Positions 36,609-47,796 are shown, counted from the first letter of the stretch. The stretch: DNA of 64,000 nucleotides from Paucibacter sp. B2R-40 (GCF_025717555.1 NZ_JAJIRP010000003.1:310001-374000), one strand, 5' to 3'. The notes: generated from the letters alone by a model not told the origin. Translations and numbers: made by a program.

Positions 36609-37973
36609 TCATCCCGGATCGACCCACCAAGCCAAGCTGACTTGAGGCAGGCCGTCCGCTGCCCTGTAGCGCGCATTCAAACCGAGGCCAGGAACAAAAA
36701 GCAAGTCCTCACCCAGAAACAGCAAGGGGCCCCGCCGGCACCAAGCCGGCACAGCCTGCTCTTGATAGACCTTCTTCAGGCTGCGCAGCACGCCTTTGGC
36801 CTTGAACTGGAACTGCTCGCCGCCGCCACGGGTTCGCAACGTCAACTGCGTCAATTTGGCCAATTCGACACCGCCAGACCCCACCGGCTCGACCAGCCAC
36901 GCACCACCCCATGCCGGCACGGGATGTACACCGACGCTGGATAAGTCGATCTCCTGCGGCGGCAATACTGGTTCATTGCTCAAGCCGGCATCGGCTTTCA
37001 AAAACCATTGCAGCTCCCCCCTGTAAAGCCGCAGCTCACCACCGCCACAGTACCAAGTCCCGGTACTGCTCACCGGCAACTCAAGCAGCAAGCGCTGTAC
37101 CAAACTGGCCGAAGCAGGCCGCCCCAATTGCGCTGCCAACCAGGCACGTAAGGCGTTACTGGCACGGGCTGGTGACAAGGCCAGCAAGCCGTCGACGGCC
37201 AAACCCGTTTGACTTGCCAAGCTGGCCAAGCCGGCCAAGTCTGCACTTGCGATTTCCTGCTGCAAGGCCAAGGCTTGCTGCGCCCAAGTCCCCGCCTGCG
37301 CCAGGCTTGCTTGCGCCTGCGGGAAGGCTTGCAGCAAGGCCGGCCAGACCGTCAGGCGCAGCCGATTGCGGGCAAAGCGGGGGTCGCTATTGCTGTCGTC
37401 CTCAATGTGGGTCAGGCTATGCGCCAGCACATAAGACTCAATAGCCTCACGAGGCTGATTCAGCCAAGGCCGGGCCCAACAGATGCCATCGCGCCATTGC
37501 TGCGCCGGCATAGCGGCCATACCTGCCACACCGGCACCACGAAGTGCTTGCAGCAACAGCGTCTCGGCCTGATCGCGTTGATGGTGCGCAAGCAAGATCA
37601 AATCGGCGCCCGCCTGTTTGGCCATAGCGGTTAAAGCGGCGTAACGCAACTCGCGCGCCCAGGCTTCGGTACTTTGTGCCGGGGCCGGTTTGCCTTCAAG
37701 TCGGGTCGACAAAAACCGTACCGGCTGACCCGCTGCCGACCAGCTTTCGCATTGCCCCTCGCAAGCCTCCAGCCAATCATCGGCAAAGGCGCTAAGCCCA
37801 TGATGCACATGCAGAGCCAGCACCTGAAGTTGGGCGCCGGCCGCATTCAAGGCTGCAGCTTGTTGGACACAGGCATGCAGCAAGGCGGTGGAATCTCGGC
37901 CGCCGCTATAGGCGACGGCGATCAGCGACGGCTCGCTGCGATCAGCGATTCTTGGTATCGCCGAATCGGCCAT
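36609..37973 (-). CDS. tilS: tRNA(Ile)-lysidine synthase
   Basis: A 454-residue ATP enzyme that converts the wobble C34 of tRNA-Ile(CAU) to lysidine. The PP-loop motif is [13 protein letters not shown], followed by [22 protein letters not shown], and the C-terminal substrate domains containing [16 protein letters not shown] and WCRRGPLLF. The start is uncertain: the ATG at 37973 (MADSAIPR) overlaps the 3' end of accA by 32 nt; ATG at 37991 is an alternative. Coupled translation with accA is likely. It is essential in most bacteria. Confidence 0.92.
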   Translation of the reverse strand: MADSAIPRIADRSEPSLIAVAYSGGRDSTALLHACVQQAAALNAAGAQLQVLALHVHHGLSAFADDWLEACEGQCESWSAAGQPVRFLSTRLEGKPAPAQSTEAWARELRYAALTAMAKQAGADLILLAHHQRDQAETLLLQALRGAGVAGMAAMPAQQWRDGICWARPWLNQPREAIESYVLAHSLTHIEDDSNSDPRFARNRLRLTVWPALLQAFPQAQASLAQAGTWAQQALALQQEIASADLAGLASLASQTGLAVDGLLALSPARASNALRAWLAAQLGRPASASLVQRLLLELPVSSTGTWYCGGGELRLYRGELQWFLKADAGLSNEPVLPPQEIDLSSVGVHPVPAWGGAWLVEPVGSGGVELAKLTQLTLRTRGGGEQFQFKAKGVLRSLKKVYQEQAVPAWCRRGPLLFLGEDLLFVPGLGLNARYRAADGLPQVSLAWWVDPG

Positions 37974-38913
37974 AGGACTGCAGGCGCTCATAGCGGCGAT
38001 CCAGCAATTCCTTGGGCTTGAGGTCGCTGACTTGACGCAGCGCATCACTCAAAGCGCGCTTCAAATTCGAGGCCATCTGCTTGTTGTCGCGATGCGCGCC
38101 ACCGACCGGCTCATTGACGATCTTGTCGATCAAGCCCATGGCCTTGAGCCGATGGGCGGTGATGCCCAAGGCGCTGGCGGCCTCCGCCGCACGGTCAGCC
38201 GATTTCCACAAAATCGACGCACAGCCTTCCGGAGAAATCACCGAATAGGCCGAGAACTGCAACATCAACACCTGATCGGCCACGCCAATAGCGAGCGCGC
38301 CACCGGAGCCGCCCTCACCGATCACGGTCGCGATGATGGGCACTTCCAACTGGGCCATCTCGAAGATATTGCGGCCAATCGCTTCCGACTGGCTGCGCTC
38401 TTCGGCACCAATGCCGGGATAAGCACCCATGGTGTCAATCATCGTGAACACCGGCAGGCCGAACTTCTCGGCCAGCTTCATCAGCCGCAGGGCCTTGCGA
38501 TAGCCTTCGGGGCGCGGCATGCCGAAATTGCGCAGCGCACGCTCCTTGGAGTCTGCTCCGCGCTGATGGCCAACCACCATGCAGGCCTGGCCATTGAAGC
38601 GCGCCAAGCCGCCCACAATCGCCGCATCATCGGCAAAGTGACGGTCACCGTGAAGTTCCTGGAATTCGGTGAAGACTTCCTTGCAGTAGTCGAGGGTCTG
38701 CGGGCGCTGCGGGTGGCGGGCGATTTGGTAGACCTGCCAAGGCGCCACACTGGCGTAGACATCCTTGGTGAGCTGCATGCTCTTTTTGCTGAGTCGGTCG
38801 ATCTCCTCGGAGATATCGACCGCTGACTCGCTTTGCACGTAGCGCAGCTCTTCGATTTTGGTCTCGAGTTCAGCGATGGGCTGCTCGAAGTCTAGAAAAT
38901 GTTTCTTGCTCAT
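37942..38913 (-). CDS. accA: Acetyl-CoA carboxylase carboxyltransferase, alpha subunit
   Basis: A 323-residue subunit that, with AccD, transfers CO2 from biotin to acetyl-CoA to give malonyl-CoA for fatty acid synthesis. Typical blocks: [17 protein letters not shown] at the start, [26 protein letters not shown], and [19 protein letters not shown]. The length matches. The 3' end overlaps the tilS start region. Downstream of the glycosylase gene by about 77 nt on the same strand. Confidence 0.97.
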   Translation of the reverse strand: MSKKHFLDFEQPIAELETKIEELRYVQSESAVDISEEIDRLSKKSMQLTKDVYASVAPWQVYQIARHPQRPQTLDYCKEVFTEFQELHGDRHFADDAAIVGGLARFNGQACMVVGHQRGADSKERALRNFGMPRPEGYRKALRLMKLAEKFGLPVFTMIDTMGAYPGIGAEERSQSEAIGRNIFEMAQLEVPIIATVIGEGGSGGALAIGVADQVLMLQFSAYSVISPEGCASILWKSADRAAEAASALGITAHRLKAMGLIDKIVNEPVGGAHRDNKQMASNLKRALSDALRQVSDLKPKELLDRRYERLQSYGRFGDTKNR

Positions 38914-38989
38914 CCTGCGAATCTTTTTCAGTGAGGAAGGTCCTATGCCGGGCCGCCCATTTTAAGGGCTGCCCGAGAACGGAAGATCG

Positions 38990-39640
38990 TTACTCCACCG
39001 GGAGCGGATCGAGGCTGCGCCAAATGTACCATGTGGCTACCGAGCGGTAAGGTGACCAAGCGTCACCTACTTCGCGTGCTTCGGCCCTGGAAACCGGCTC
39101 GCCGGAGAAGTAATTTTCGCTGATGCCCTTCAATAGCCTGGGGTCATCCAGCGGCATCACATTGGGCCGCATCAGGTGGAAGATCAGGAACATCTCGGCC
39201 GTCCAGCGGCCAATGCCGCGAATGGCGACCAACTCGTCAATGATGGCCTCGTCTTCCATCTGCGCCCATTGACGCACATGGACCTTGCCGGCCTCAAAGT
39301 TCTGCGCCAGATCACAAAGATAGTCCACCTTGCGCGCCGACAGGCCGGCTGCTCGCAGAGCACCATCGGGCAAAGCGAGCACCGCTGCAGGCTGCACACG
39401 GTTGGCCGAACCACCGATCAAGCCGGAGAATTTCTCCCACGCAGCCTGCGCCGTCTTGACGGAAATTTGCTGCCCGATGATGGAGCGGGCCAGGGTCGTA
39501 AAGGCATCGCTGCGGCTCTGCAGACGGGCTTCGCCGAAAGCAGGAATCAACTTCTTCATCACCCGATCACGCTTGACCAGATGCCGGCAGGCCTCGTCCC
39601 AATAGTCCGGCGTTACACCGGTCGCACTTGTGCGCCCCAC
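38990..39640 (-). CDS. DNA-3-methyladenine glycosylase II family protein (HhH-GPD)
   Basis: A 216-residue base-excision repair glycosylase that releases alkylated purines. The helix-hairpin-helix reads IRGIGRWTAEMF, and the catalytic Asp is the first or second in PLDDPRLLKG; IIGQQISVKTAQAAWEKF is another hallmark. It lacks the N-terminal domain of AlkA, so it is like the compact AlkA/MagIII-type proteins of Burkholderiales. The start is a GTG only 1 nt after the cysS stop (TGA A GTG), so it is probably coupled to cysS. Confidence 0.85.
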   Translation of the reverse strand: MGRTSATGVTPDYWDEACRHLVKRDRVMKKLIPAFGEARLQSRSDAFTTLARSIIGQQISVKTAQAAWEKFSGLIGGSANRVQPAAVLALPDGALRAAGLSARKVDYLCDLAQNFEAGKVHVRQWAQMEDEAIIDELVAIRGIGRWTAEMFLIFHLMRPNVMPLDDPRLLKGISENYFSGEPVSRAEAREVGDAWSPYRSVATWYIWRSLDPLPVE

Positions 39641-39641
39641 T

Positions 39642-41030
39642 TCAGGCCTTCATCCAGGTCGTACCGTTGGCCGAATCTTGCAAAACAATCCCGGCGGCCA
39701 GCAACTCGGCACGAATCCTGTCGGCGCCAGCAAAGTCACGTGCCGCTTTAGCCGCGGCGCGTGCTGCAATCTGCTGCTCAATGGCCGACTCATCCAAGAC
39801 CGTACTAACACCACCGTTTTGCAGATAGTCACGCGGCCGCTGCTGCAACACCCCCAAGATGGCGCCCAACTGCTTCAACAATGTGGCATCGGCGAGAGAT
39901 GCGCTGCGATTGACTTGTGCCGCCAACTCAAAAAGCGCGGCGATCGCGCCCGGTGTGTTGAAGTCATCATCCATAGCCGCGCGGAAGGCTGCCGCTTGAG
40001 GATGCGTCCAGTCGATCTCGCTGCCACCCTGGGGCACGTCCAAACCGTCCAGCGCGGTATACAGCCGGCACAAGGCGACGCGAGCGTCATCCAAGTTCAC
40101 ATCGCTGAAATTGAAGGGACTTCGGTAATGGGTGCGCAGCATGAAGTAACGCAGAGTCTCTGCGTCATAGCGCGCCAGCACTTCGCGGATCGTGAAGAAG
40201 TTGCCCAGGGATTTGGACATCTTGACCTGATCCACATTCAAAAGACCGTTGTGCGCCCAGATGGTGGCAGGCGGCAGACCGCTGGCGCCTTCGCTCTGGG
40301 CAATTTCGTTCTCGTGGTGAGGGAATTGCAGATCAGCACCGCCGCCATGCAGGTCGAACTGCTGGCCCAGGAGCGCGCAGGCCATCGCCGAGCATTCGAT
40401 ATGCCAACCGGGCCGGCCGGGTCCGTAGTCCGAGGCGAACTTGGCGTCCTCGGGTTCCTCGGCCTTGGCAGCCTTCCAAAGCACGAAGTCGAGCGGATCT
40501 TGCTTACCCTCGTCAACCGCCACCCGCTCACCCGAGCGCAGATCGTCCAGCGAACGCCCACTCAGCTTGCCGTAACCCTCGAACTTGCGAACCGAATAAT
40601 TGACGTCACCATTGCTGGCGCGATAGGCCAGACCCTTGCCCTCAAGCGCGCCAATCATCGACAACATCTGCGGCACAAACTCGGTCGCGCGCGGCTCATG
40701 GGTGGGCCGCTCGACGCCCAGCGCATCCAGATCGGCATGCATGGCCGCGACCATCTCCTCGGTCAACTGGCGGATCGGAATAGCGCGTTCCAGCGCGCGG
40801 CGGATGATCTTGTCATCGATGTCGGTGATGTTGCGCACATAAGTCACCCGATAATCACTCGCACGCAACCAGCGGTAGATCAGGTCGAACGCCACCATCA
40901 TCCGCGCATGACCGACATGGCAAAGATCGTAAATCGTGATGCCGCACACATACATGCGTGCGTGGCCGGGTTCAAGGGGTTCAAAGGGCTGCACCGCGCG
41001 GGTCAGCGTGTTGTAAATGCGAAGGGACAT
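39642..41030 (-). CDS. cysS: Cysteine-tRNA ligase
   Basis: A 462-residue class I synthetase. Cys48 or its equivalent in [19 protein letters not shown] forms part of the zinc site and the HIGH motif, and the KMSKS motif is [19 protein letters not shown] supplies further zinc ligands, and the helical anticodon domain follows. The start was taken at [11 protein letters not shown], the family N-terminus, with a purine-rich GAGCTCC upstream; an extended start at 41084 is unlikely. A strong hairpin lies 18-36 nt upstream of the start codon. Confidence 0.96.
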   Translation of the reverse strand: MSLRIYNTLTRAVQPFEPLEPGHARMYVCGITIYDLCHVGHARMMVAFDLIYRWLRASDYRVTYVRNITDIDDKIIRRALERAIPIRQLTEEMVAAMHADLDALGVERPTHEPRATEFVPQMLSMIGALEGKGLAYRASNGDVNYSVRKFEGYGKLSGRSLDDLRSGERVAVDEGKQDPLDFVLWKAAKAEEPEDAKFASDYGPGRPGWHIECSAMACALLGQQFDLHGGGADLQFPHHENEIAQSEGASGLPPATIWAHNGLLNVDQVKMSKSLGNFFTIREVLARYDAETLRYFMLRTHYRSPFNFSDVNLDDARVALCRLYTALDGLDVPQGGSEIDWTHPQAAAFRAAMDDDFNTPGAIAALFELAAQVNRSASLADATLLKQLGAILGVLQQRPRDYLQNGGVSTVLDESAIEQQIAARAAAKAARDFAGADRIRAELLAAGIVLQDSANGTTWMKA

Positions 41031-41047
41031 GGAGCTCTCGGGGGCTA

Positions 41048-41066
41048 CGTCGGCAAGGTGCCGACG
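41048..41066. other. Hairpin upstream of cysS
   Basis: A perfect 8-bp stem, CGTCGGCA and TGCCGACG, with loop AGG, 18-36 nt upstream of the cysS start codon on the opposite side of the leader. It would occur in the 5' leader of the cysS mRNA if transcription starts upstream. Its role is unknown. Confidence 0.45.
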
Positions 41067-41177
41067 GGCTGACCTGCGGTTCATGGGGGCCTACAAAGCG
41101 CCCCGTCATAGGCCGTTCCAAGAGCGGTCCGGCTTCAGGCGGGTCGCCGTAGAATGGCCATCAGTATAGCGGTTGAC

Positions 41178-41195
41178 CCGGGCTTTCAAGCCCGG
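41178..41195. repeat. Hairpin in the cysS / TPR-gene spacer
   Basis: A perfect 8-bp stem, CCGGGCTT and AAGCCCGG, with loop TC, near the middle of the 216-nt divergent spacer between cysS and the TPR gene. No T run follows. Possible regulatory or RNA structure. Confidence 0.4.
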
Positions 41196-41246
41196 ACTGA
41201 CCCTGATCTAGCGCGCGCAAGCGGTGGAAAACCAGCCCAAATCCTC

Positions 41247-41786
41247 ATGCCATTTAGCAAATATATAAAGCCAAACACCTTGTTTTTGCTGCTGGCATTG
41301 CTACTCACCTTGAGTTCGGCGCGCGCCGGTGACGTCGAGGCCGCCCAGCGCCAATGGCTGGCCGGCCAGCGCCCGCAAGCGGTCGCCACGCTGGAGGCCG
41401 CGCTGCTAAAAACGCCGCATGAATTGAAGCTTCGCTTCGCCCTGGGGGTGATGCGTATGGAGCTGGGCGAGACCGCCGCCGCCCTCGCCATCTTCACCGC
41501 CTTGACTCAGGACTTCCCAGATCTCGCAGACCCATTTAACAATCTTGCCGTCCTGCATGCCGGCATGGGCGAGCTGGATCTGGCCCAGCAGGCCTTGGAG
41601 CAAGCGCTGGCCTTGCAGCCCGGCCATGCTCAAGCGCAAGAGAACCTGGGCGATATCTTGCTTCGCCAAGCACACCGTGCTTATCAGCGCGCGCAAGCGA
41701 GCCAGACCGCCCCCTCCAGCTCGCTTGGCCTCAAGCTGACGCAAACGCAAGCGCTGCTGCAAACCCTGAAGCTGTCCGCGCAGTGA
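41247..41786 (+). CDS. Small TPR-repeat protein, exported
   Basis: A 179-residue protein with a signal sequence (TLFLLLALLLTLSSARA) and about three tetratricopeptide-type repeats: VEAAQRQWLAGQRPQAVATLEAAL, GVMRMELGETAAALAIFTAL, and LAVLHAGMGELDLAQQALEQAL. The start ATG was chosen because it gives a good signal peptide; an upstream ATG at 41154 is unlikely because it adds a polar tail before the signal. The order TPR-ppiA-ppiB-lpxH recurs in Burkholderiales. TPR proteins in the periplasm act as scaffolds; the partner here is unknown. Confidence 0.75.
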   Translation: MPFSKYIKPNTLFLLLALLLTLSSARAGDVEAAQRQWLAGQRPQAVATLEAALLKTPHELKLRFALGVMRMELGETAAALAIFTALTQDFPDLADPFNNLAVLHAGMGELDLAQQALEQALALQPGHAQAQENLGDILLRQAHRAYQRAQASQTAPSSSLGLKLTQTQALLQTLKLSAQ

Positions 41787-41907
41787 GCGCCCGGGCCATC
41801 AAGCCACGTCACCCGTGTCGAGAGAGTCAAGTAGACACAGCACGGCCCGGCTCTTTCTTGTGAGTGACAATCCAGTCACCCAGACTTTTGTTCCAACAAC
41901 AGAATCT

Positions 41908-42495
41908 ATGCACGCTCCAAGACGCACCCCTTTGATTCGCAGCCTTCTGCTGGCCGCCGGCATTGCCTTGGCGGCCGTCGCAGCCCAGGCTCAGACTGTG
42001 AAGCTCAGCACCAGTGAGGGCGATATTCGCATCTTGCTGGACGCCGAAAAGGCGCCCAAGACGGTCGCCAACTTCCTGCAATACGTCAAGTCAGGCCATT
42101 ACAACGGGCTGATCTTTCACCGGGTGATTGAGAACTTCATGATTCAGGGCGGCGGCTTCAGCGTCGACATGAAGCAAAGGCCGACCAAGCCGCCGATCCC
42201 GCTTGAAGCCAATAACGGTCTGTTGAATCTGCGCGGCAGCCTCGCCATGGCCCGCACCAACGACCCCAATTCGGCCACCTCGCAATTCTTTGTCAACACC
42301 GTCGACAACGCCTTCCTCGACGCCGCCAATTCGCCCGGCGGCCAAGGCGGTTATGCGGTGTTCGGCCAGGTCATCGAAGGCATGGATGTGGTCGACAAGA
42401 TCCGCTCGGTGCCGGTTGGCAATAGTGGCCAGCACCAAAACATTCCCCTAAAACCCGTCATCATCAACAAAGCCATTGTGGAGTCCAACAAATGA
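41908..42495 (+). CDS. ppiA: Periplasmic peptidyl-prolyl cis-trans isomerase A (cyclophilin)
   Basis: A 195-residue cyclophilin with a signal peptide ([17 protein letters not shown]). The core shows [14 protein letters not shown], with the catalytic Arg, and [16 protein letters not shown]. It speeds prolyl bond isomerisation in the periplasm during protein folding. It overlaps ppiB by 4 nt (ATGA), so they are co-translated. Confidence 0.94.
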   Translation: MHAPRRTPLIRSLLLAAGIALAAVAAQAQTVKLSTSEGDIRILLDAEKAPKTVANFLQYVKSGHYNGLIFHRVIENFMIQGGGFSVDMKQRPTKPPIPLEANNGLLNLRGSLAMARTNDPNSATSQFFVNTVDNAFLDAANSPGGQGGYAVFGQVIEGMDVVDKIRSVPVGNSGQHQNIPLKPVIINKAIVESNK

Positions 42496-42998
42496 GCACC
42501 AAGACCGTCGAACTGCATACCAACCATGGCCTGATCACCGTCGAGCTTGATCTGGCCAAAGCGCCCATCTCGGCCGAAAACTTCCTCGCCTATGTGCGCA
42601 GCGGCCACTATGACGGCACGGTGTTTCACCGCGTCATCAAGCGCTTCATGATCCAGGGCGGCGGTTTCGCGGTCGGCATGAAGCAAAAGCCAACCACCGG
42701 CGAGATCCAGAACGAAGCCAATAACGGCCTCAAGAACGAGCACTACACGCTGGCCATGGCACGTACCAGCGCGCCGCACTCGGCCTCCAGCCAGTTCTTC
42801 ATCAACACCACCAACAACGACTTTCTGAACTTCAAATCAGAAACCGCTGGCGGTTGGGGTTATGCGGTTTTTGGCAAGGTCATCGCCGGCAAAGAAGTCG
42901 TGGACGCGATCGAAAAAGTCCGCACCGGCAACTCGGGCGGTCATGGTGACGTACCGGTGGAAGACGTGATCATTGAGCGCGCGGTTGAACTCGCCTGA
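42492..42998 (+). CDS. ppiB: Cytoplasmic peptidyl-prolyl cis-trans isomerase B (cyclophilin)
   Basis: A 168-residue cyclophilin without a signal peptide, beginning [20 protein letters not shown] and containing [14 protein letters not shown] and [15 protein letters not shown]. It overlaps the ppiA stop by 4 nt. lpxH begins inside its last codons in another frame. PpiA and PpiB share the fold and sit in tandem, so an exported and a cytoplasmic copy are made from one transcript. Confidence 0.95.
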   Translation: MSTKTVELHTNHGLITVELDLAKAPISAENFLAYVRSGHYDGTVFHRVIKRFMIQGGGFAVGMKQKPTTGEIQNEANNGLKNEHYTLAMARTSAPHSASSQFFINTTNNDFLNFKSETAGGWGYAVFGKVIAGKEVVDAIEKVRTGNSGGHGDVPVEDVIIERAVELA

Positions 42999-43794
42999 AA
43001 CGCTTGATGCGGGGCCGGCAAAAGCGGCCCCCTCGCTGGCTTTTGACGAACTGACGGCGCCGCCCGCGTGGCGCCGCATCGAATTCCTCTCCGATCTGCA
43101 CCTTTCGCCGCAAACACCGGCGACGCTGGCGGCATTGCAGGCCCATCTCCAAGCGACCAGCGCGGACGCTGTGCTGCTGCTGGGCGATATCTTCGAGGTC
43201 TGGGTCGGTGACGATGCCCGCTTTGATGAATTCGAGGCCTCTTGCCTTGAGATTCTGCGCAGCGCCGGCGCACGCCTGAAGCTCTACTTCATGGCCGGCA
43301 ACCGCGACTTTTTGCTGGGGCCCGACATGCTCAAAGACTGCGGCGCGCAGGCCTTGAGCGACCCCACCGTACTGTGCGCTTTTGGCCAGCGCTGGCTGCT
43401 CACGCACGGTGACGCCTTGTGCCTGGCCGATAGCGCTTACCAGGCCTTCAGGACGCAGGTCAGGACACCGCAATGGCAAGCTCAATTCCTTGCGCAGCCG
43501 CTGGACGTACGCCGTGCACTGGCCCAGCAGATGCGCGACGGCAGCAAAGCTCAGCAAGCGATGCAGCGAGAGGACTTGTGGGCCGATCTTGACACCGAGG
43601 CCTGCATAGCCTGGCTCAAGGCCACCGACTGCAAGGCGCTCATCCACGGCCACACCCACCGGCCGGCCGAGCATGTGCTGGCGCCGGGGCTGATCCGCCA
43701 TGTCTTGTCGGACTGGGACTTCGAGTCCGAGGCACCGCGCGGCGATGTACTGCGCCTGCGCGCTTCCGGCCTGCGTCGCATCCCGCTGGTCTGA
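42973..43794 (+). CDS. lpxH: UDP-2,3-diacylglucosamine diphosphatase
   Basis: A 273-residue member of the calcineurin-like phosphoesterase family that cuts UMP from UDP-2,3-diacylglucosamine in lipid A synthesis. Metal-site motifs are SDLHLS, GDIFEVW, GNRDF, THGD and HGHTHRP, in the family order. The start is a TTG inside the ppiB gene; an overlap of 26 nt suggests coupling. Its stop TGA overlaps the ATG of the next gene (TGATG). Confidence 0.9.
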   Translation: MSARLNSPETLDAGPAKAAPSLAFDELTAPPAWRRIEFLSDLHLSPQTPATLAALQAHLQATSADAVLLLGDIFEVWVGDDARFDEFEASCLEILRSAGARLKLYFMAGNRDFLLGPDMLKDCGAQALSDPTVLCAFGQRWLLTHGDALCLADSAYQAFRTQVRTPQWQAQFLAQPLDVRRALAQQMRDGSKAQQAMQREDLWADLDTEACIAWLKATDCKALIHGHTHRPAEHVLAPGLIRHVLSDWDFESEAPRGDVLRLRASGLRRIPLV

Positions 43795-44579
43795 TGTGGC
43801 GCCGCCTGCAGCATGCATGGGCCGCTAAACTTGAGGCGCGCACGCTACGCCGCCACCCCATCCCCGAGCCGCTCTGGCAGTTGACCTTGCTGCGCTACCC
43901 CTTCTTGGCGCAGCGCAGCGCCGCCGATTTGGCCGAGCTGCGCCGACTGTGCTCCCTATTCTTGGCCGAAAAAGAGTTTCACGGGGTGGCCGGCTTCGAA
44001 GTCAGCGATGACATCGCCCTGGCCGTCGCGGCGCAAGCCTGCCTGCCGGTGCTACGCTTGGGGCTGAGCTGGTACGCGGGCTTTGTCGGCATCGTCATCC
44101 ATGCCGACGAGGTGGTGGCCCAGCGCGAGTTCATGGACGAGGACGGCGTGGTCCACGAATTCGAAGAAGAACTGGCCGGCGAGGCGATGGAAGGTGGCCC
44201 GCTGATGCTGGTGTGGTCGGCCTTCGAGCCTGATCCGGGCAGTGCATCAGCAGATGCTGCGATCTTCAATGTCGTCATCCACGAATTCGCCCACATCATC
44301 GATATGCACGGCGGCTGGGCCGACGGCGTACCACGCCAGGCTGACAAGGCCGCTCACGCGCATTGGCTGGCGGTGATCGAAGCGGAGTGGCAATGGTTTT
44401 GCGAGCGCGTCGATGCGGGCGCTGCGACGCTGATCGACCCCTATGGCGCCGAGAGCCCGGAGGAGTTCTTCGCCGTCGCGGTCGAGGCTTTCTTTGTAGC
44501 ACCACGGGCGCTGCTGGGCGAACAACCTGCGCTGTACCTGCTGCTCGCCGGCTTCTTCCAGCAAGACCCGGCCGGCTAA
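43794..44579 (+). CDS. mtfA: M90 family zinc peptidase, MtfA-like
   Basis: A 261-residue cytoplasmic metallopeptidase. The zinc motif HEFAH is at residues 163-167, followed by IIDMHGGWADG, with a third ligand expected in SPEEFFAVAVEAFF. E. coli MtfA binds the Mlc repressor and regulates ptsG; that link is not established in this order. The ATG overlaps the lpxH stop. It converges on clpA across a terminator. Confidence 0.86.
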   Translation: MWRRLQHAWAAKLEARTLRRHPIPEPLWQLTLLRYPFLAQRSAADLAELRRLCSLFLAEKEFHGVAGFEVSDDIALAVAAQACLPVLRLGLSWYAGFVGIVIHADEVVAQREFMDEDGVVHEFEEELAGEAMEGGPLMLVWSAFEPDPGSASADAAIFNVVIHEFAHIIDMHGGWADGVPRQADKAAHAHWLAVIEAEWQWFCERVDAGAATLIDPYGAESPEEFFAVAVEAFFVAPRALLGEQPALYLLLAGFFQQDPAG

Positions 44580-44608
44580 AAAAAAGAAACCCCGCAGGGT
44601 CTCTTTTT
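44578..44608. terminator. Bidirectional terminator between mtfA and clpA
   Basis: A hairpin with near-complete stem (AAAGAAACCC opposite GGGTCTCTTT, one mismatch, loop CGCA) flanked by A runs on the left and T runs on the right. It can end mtfA transcription rightward (five T) and clpA transcription leftward (eight T on the minus strand). Confidence 0.75.
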
Positions 44609-44629
44609 ACAACTCACTAACGCAGCGGC

Positions 44630-46945
44630 TCAGCTGGCCGTGGCCGGCTCTGCCTTGGGTTTGTTGTCACGCACCTTGAGCGGCTGGATGTCCAGCAAGG
44701 TCTGACCCTCATCGTCCACATCCACGCTCAAGCGCCCGCCATCCACCAGGCGACCGAACAGCAACTCATCCGCCAAAGCGCGGCGAATAGTGTCCTGAAT
44801 CAAACGCTGCATAGGACGTGCACCCATCAGCGGATCGAAACCCTTGACCGCCAAATGCTTGCGCAATTTGTCGCTGAAGGTGACCTCGACCTTCTTCTCC
44901 TGCAACTGACTTTCCAGTTGCAGCAGGAACTTGTCGACCACGCGCATGATGATCTCGGAATCCAGCGCACGGAAGGACACGATGGCATCCAAGCGGTTAC
45001 GGAACTCGGGCGAGAACAGCTTTTTGATATCGGCCATCTCATCGCCCTGCTCGCGCGAGTTGGTGAAGCCGATGGTCGACTTGTTCATCGTCTCGGCGCC
45101 CGCATTGGTCGTCATGATGATGATCACATTGCGGAAGTCCGCCTTGCGCCCGTTGTTGTCGGTCAGCGAGCCATGGTCCATCACCTGCAGCAGCACATTG
45201 AAGACATCCGGATGCGCCTTCTCGATTTCATCGAGCAAGAGCACCGCATGTGGCTTCTTGGTGATCGCCTCGGTCAGCAGCCCACCCTGATCGAAACCCA
45301 CGTAGCCCGGAGGGGCCCCGATCAATCGGCTGACCGCATGACGCTCCATGTATTCGGACATGTCGAAGCGGACCAACTCGATGCCCAGGATATAGGCCAA
45401 CTGCTTGGCCACCTCGGTCTTGCCCACGCCGGTCGGGCCGCTGAACAAGAAGCTGCCGATCGGCTTGTCCGGCTTGCCCAGACCCGAACGCGCCATCTTG
45501 ATGGCCGCAGCCAAGGCGTCGATCGCCGGCCCCTGACCAAACACCACGCTATTGAGGTCACGGTCCAAAGACTTCAGCTTGCTGCGGTCGTCGCTGGACA
45601 CGGATGCCGGCGGGATGCGCGCAATCTTGGCGACGATGTCCTCGACTTCGCTGCGGGTGATGGTCTTCTTCTGCTTGTTCTTGGGCAAGATGCGCTGAGC
45701 GGCGCCGGCCTCGTCGATGACGTCGATCGCCTTGTCGGGCAAATGCCGGTCATTGATGTATTTGGCTGACAACTCGGCGGCAGCCTGCAAGGCACCCAAA
45801 GCGTACTTGACGCTGTGATGCTCCTCGAAGCGCGACTTCAAACCCTTCAGAATCTCGATCGTCTGCTCGACCGAGGGCTCGGCCACATCAACCTTCTGGA
45901 AGCGCCGGCTCAGCGCCGCATCCTTCTCGAAGATGCCGCGGTACTCAGTGAAAGTGGTCGCACCGATGCACTTCATGGCGCCGCTCGACAGCGCCGGCTT
46001 GAGCAAGTTGCTGGCATCCAGCGTACCGCCCGAGGCGGCACCGGCACCGATCAAGGTGTGGATTTCATCGATGAACAGAATCGCGTTGGGCTGATCTTTC
46101 AATTGCTTCAAGACCGCCTTCAGCCGCTGCTCGAAGTCACCCCGGTATTTGGTGCCTGCCAACAGCGAGCCCATATCGAGTGAATAAACCACTGCCTCGG
46201 CCAGCACGTCGGGCACCTGGCCTTCGGTGATGCGCCAGGCCAAGCCCTCGGCGATGGCCGTTTTGCCCACACCGGCCTCACCGACCAGCAGCGGATTGTT
46301 CTTGCGCCGGCGGCACAGCACTTGCACCACGCGCTCGACTTCCAGCTCACGGCCAATCAGCGGATCGATCTTGCCGTCTTTGGCGAGTTGATTCAAGTTC
46401 TGGGTGAACTGATCCAAAGGCGAGCCCTTGCCCTGCCCTTCGCCATCTTCACGCTCTGCCTCGGGGTTAGCCGCGGCGTCGGCACCCTTGGGTGCGTCAG
46501 GGGGATCAGACTTCTTGATCCCATGGGCGATGAAGTTCACCACGTCCAAGCGGGTCACACCCTGCTGATGCAAGTAGTAGACGGCGTGCGAGTCTTTCTC
46601 GCCGAAGATCGCCACCAGCACATTGGCGCCGGTGACTTCCTTCTTACCGCTGCCAGTGGATTGCACATGCATGATGGCGCGCTGAATCACACGCTGAAAA
46701 CCCAGCGTGGGCTGCGTATCCACCTCATCTGCTCCGCCCACGGTGGGCGTGTTTTCCTTGATGAATTGCGCCAAACTCTTGCGCAAATCATCAAGATTGG
46801 CCGAACAAGCCCGCAGCACTTCGGCTGCTGAAGGGTTGTCCAACAATGCCATCAGCAAGTGCTCGACGGTAATGAATTCGTGGCGCTGCTGGCGCGCCTC
46901 GACGAACGCCATGTGCAGGCTAACTTCAAGCTCTTGCGCAATCAT
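44630..46945 (-). CDS. clpA: ClpA, ATPase subunit of the ClpAP protease
   Basis: A 771-residue AAA+ unfoldase. Residues 1-140 are the ClpN domain ([18 protein letters not shown]), then two AAA+ modules with Walker [10 protein letters not shown] and GPTGVGKTE, and Walker B LFIDEIH and [10 protein letters not shown]. The ClpP-binding loop is the IGF in [10 protein letters not shown], where E. coli ClpA has IGL. It unfolds proteins for ClpP, with substrates including those delivered by ClpS. Its ATG overlaps the clpS stop by 4 nt. Confidence 0.97.
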   Translation of the reverse strand: MIAQELEVSLHMAFVEARQQRHEFITVEHLLMALLDNPSAAEVLRACSANLDDLRKSLAQFIKENTPTVGGADEVDTQPTLGFQRVIQRAIMHVQSTGSGKKEVTGANVLVAIFGEKDSHAVYYLHQQGVTRLDVVNFIAHGIKKSDPPDAPKGADAAANPEAEREDGEGQGKGSPLDQFTQNLNQLAKDGKIDPLIGRELEVERVVQVLCRRRKNNPLLVGEAGVGKTAIAEGLAWRITEGQVPDVLAEAVVYSLDMGSLLAGTKYRGDFEQRLKAVLKQLKDQPNAILFIDEIHTLIGAGAASGGTLDASNLLKPALSSGAMKCIGATTFTEYRGIFEKDAALSRRFQKVDVAEPSVEQTIEILKGLKSRFEEHHSVKYALGALQAAAELSAKYINDRHLPDKAIDVIDEAGAAQRILPKNKQKKTITRSEVEDIVAKIARIPPASVSSDDRSKLKSLDRDLNSVVFGQGPAIDALAAAIKMARSGLGKPDKPIGSFLFSGPTGVGKTEVAKQLAYILGIELVRFDMSEYMERHAVSRLIGAPPGYVGFDQGGLLTEAITKKPHAVLLLDEIEKAHPDVFNVLLQVMDHGSLTDNNGRKADFRNVIIIMTTNAGAETMNKSTIGFTNSREQGDEMADIKKLFSPEFRNRLDAIVSFRALDSEIIMRVVDKFLLQLESQLQEKKVEVTFSDKLRKHLAVKGFDPLMGARPMQRLIQDTIRRALADELLFGRLVDGGRLSVDVDDEGQTLLDIQPLKVRDNKPKAEPATAS

Positions 46946-47298
46946 GCGGCCTCCATAATGCACTGCAAAGGATGGCCGGCTCGCCTTGCGGCTGCCAGCA
47001 CCAATTCGACTTTCGTCGCTGCGACGTCCTTGCTGAAGACGCCGCACACCCCACGACCATCGTGGTGGATTTTTAGCATGATCTGGGTTGCGGTATCCAG
47101 GTCATGACGGAAATACTCCTGCAAAACCATCACGACAAATTCCATCGGCGTGAAGTCATCGTTCAGCAGCAGGACTTGATAAAGCCGCGGTGGTTCGGTT
47201 TTTTGGGTCGCACGCTCGAGGGTGGTGGTGCCGTCGGTACCCTCGCGACCCGGATTGAGGGTCGGCGGCACCGGCGGTTGACTGGGAATATCTGGCAT
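46942..47298 (-). CDS. clpS: ClpS, N-end rule adaptor for ClpAP
   Basis: A 118-residue adaptor with a disordered N-terminal 30 residues and a compact domain with [17 protein letters not shown], and [16 protein letters not shown]. These form the hydrophobic pocket that binds N-terminal Leu, Phe, Tyr or Trp and the ClpA N-domain contact. It is transcribed with clpA (4 nt overlap). It is divergent from the cold-shock gene across 231 nt. Confidence 0.96.
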   Translation of the reverse strand: MPDIPSQPPVPPTLNPGREGTDGTTTLERATQKTEPPRLYQVLLLNDDFTPMEFVVMVLQEYFRHDLDTATQIMLKIHHDGRGVCGVFSKDVAATKVELVLAAARRAGHPLQCIMEAA

Positions 47299-47529
47299 GT
47301 CTTGATTCTATCGACTGAGTCCAAGCCACGCTTGGACTCAGTTGCATCTTGCGCCATAGCGGCCAATTGCAAGCCTTGAATTGGTGCGTCCACAAGGCTT
47401 TTTTCACAAACTTGAGAGAGACCAAGGGTCTGCCCCATTCGGGCAGGTCCCGAATTGACACAGCCTTGGCTGAATTTCAAAATCCCCGGCGGTGCAAACA
47501 GCACCGTGACTATGGGGAAGGAGTTGGCT

Positions 47530-47796
47530 ATGGCCTTTGGGACAGTCAAGTGGTTCAACGATGCAAAGGGTTTCGGGTTCATCGAACCTGAAGCCGGCGG
47601 CGACGATGTATTCGCCCATTTTTCGGCCATACAAATGGACGGTTTTCGAACTTTGCCGCAAGGCGGGCGGGTCAGCTATGAACTGATCCAAGGCCCCAAG
47701 GGTCAGCTGGCGCAGAACATCACGCCAATGGATACACCTGCCAATCAGAGCTCAGCCCACCCAAAGGCATTGAGTGAGTTGAGTGAAATGGCCTGA
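47530..47796 (+). CDS. CspA family cold-shock protein
   Basis: An 88-residue protein with the nucleic-acid-binding motifs RNP1 (KGFGFI) and RNP2 (VFAHFS), beginning [10 protein letters not shown]. It has an extra C-terminal tail of about 20 residues rich in Ser, Ala and Glu ([15 protein letters not shown]) beyond the usual 67-70. It acts as an RNA chaperone. An ATG with GAGTTGGCT upstream is chosen; a 231-nt leader separates it from the divergent clpS, room for the structured 5' region common in cold-shock mRNAs. Confidence 0.93.
   Translation: MAFGTVKWFNDAKGFGFIEPEAGGDDVFAHFSAIQMDGFRTLPQGGRVSYELIQGPKGQLAQNITPMDTPANQSSAHPKALSELSEMA

Noticed and set aside
39630-41072. Open frame of 480 codons opposite cysS
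   Set aside because: Covers the same bases as an intact cysS with all catalytic motifs; shadow frame.
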